DNA of 27,756 nucleotides from a virus: positions 1 through 27,756 of IMG/VR virus record IMGVR_UViG_3300047548_001191. One strand, given 5' to 3'. A model generated the notes under the pieces. That model had not been told where the DNA came from. It did no database searches and saw only the letters and a program-made list of their open reading frames with translations. Made by a program: the position numbers and the translations under genes. This document shows, piece by piece, positions 27,675-27,756 of the stretch; position 1 is the first letter of the stretch; every line of letters begins with the position of its first letter.

Positions 27675-27756
27675 CGCCGCCTGAAATGCAGACGCAATCG
27701 GATCGATGCCAGAAACGCGAGAGCGGCCTAAGCCGCTTGCCGATGCTGCGTTATTA

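Noticed and set aside
1-27756. Window as a complete circular genome (joining ends puts an in-frame TAA right after the gene at 1-183)
   Set aside because: No major capsid, tail tube or lysis genes are present, and one in-frame stop at the joint is expected by chance about one time in twenty.

Overview
This window looks like part of a temperate tailed-phage genome (siphovirus-like or a related long-tailed type). It is not bacterial housekeeping DNA. Nearly every gene is on the minus strand, tightly packed, with many ATGA stop/start overlaps. Recognisable phage functions are the large terminase, portal, tail/baseplate-type proteins, a RecT-YqaJ-SSB-RuvC recombination set, an O-like replication protein, ThyX and a tyrosine integrase. 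The integrase N-terminus (glycine-rich 'YLGKYGSPES' region) resembles integrases I associate with Planctomycetes. I therefore infer a planctomycete host, but this rests on memory of the family and not on a search.

Layout, left to right: 1-840 holds small structural genes (tail-fibre-like, BppU-like, Ig-like). 809-2440 is the portal and 2506-3900 the large terminase. 3903-4307 is a probable small terminase. 4308-4826 is non-coding and dense in repeats, and is a candidate packaging or regulatory site. 4827-8617 is an accessory run of small genes. 8678-10711 is SSB, YqaJ nuclease, a small gene and a RuvC-like resolvase. 10712-10928 is a structured non-coding spacer with a tRNA-like element. 10929-14524 is a second small-gene run, including an XRE regulator, DUF3310 and two membrane micropeptides. 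14528-15453 is ThyX and a previously easy-to-miss 54-aa CsrA. 15494-17054 is the replication module, with origin-like iterons inside the initiator gene. 17098-17154 is a likely plus-strand small RNA. 17262-19335 contains RecT and early genes. 19336-19523 is a divergent control region. 19524-19775 (+), an attP carrying a tRNA-Arg 3' end (19807-19848) and the integrase (+) follow. 21109-21482 holds two small minus genes. 21563-27674 holds three large tail genes, the last possibly running off the right edge.

How it fits together: leftward early transcription probably starts near 19400 and drives recombination (RecT with YqaJ, SSB, RuvC), replication and nucleotide supply (ThyX). Rightward transcription gives a small putative regulator and the integrase. 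Phage genes lie on both sides of the tRNA-fragment att site, so this is attP of a free or circular phage genome and not a prophage end. Two dispersed DNA elements tie the modules together: a GTTAATAC-type element just upstream of many minus-strand genes, and a 19-bp double TCGGCA element seen five times. The most unusual content is the CsrA gene, the divergent small RNA next to the origin, the iterons read in three frames, the two dispersed repeat families and the two structured non-coding spacers.
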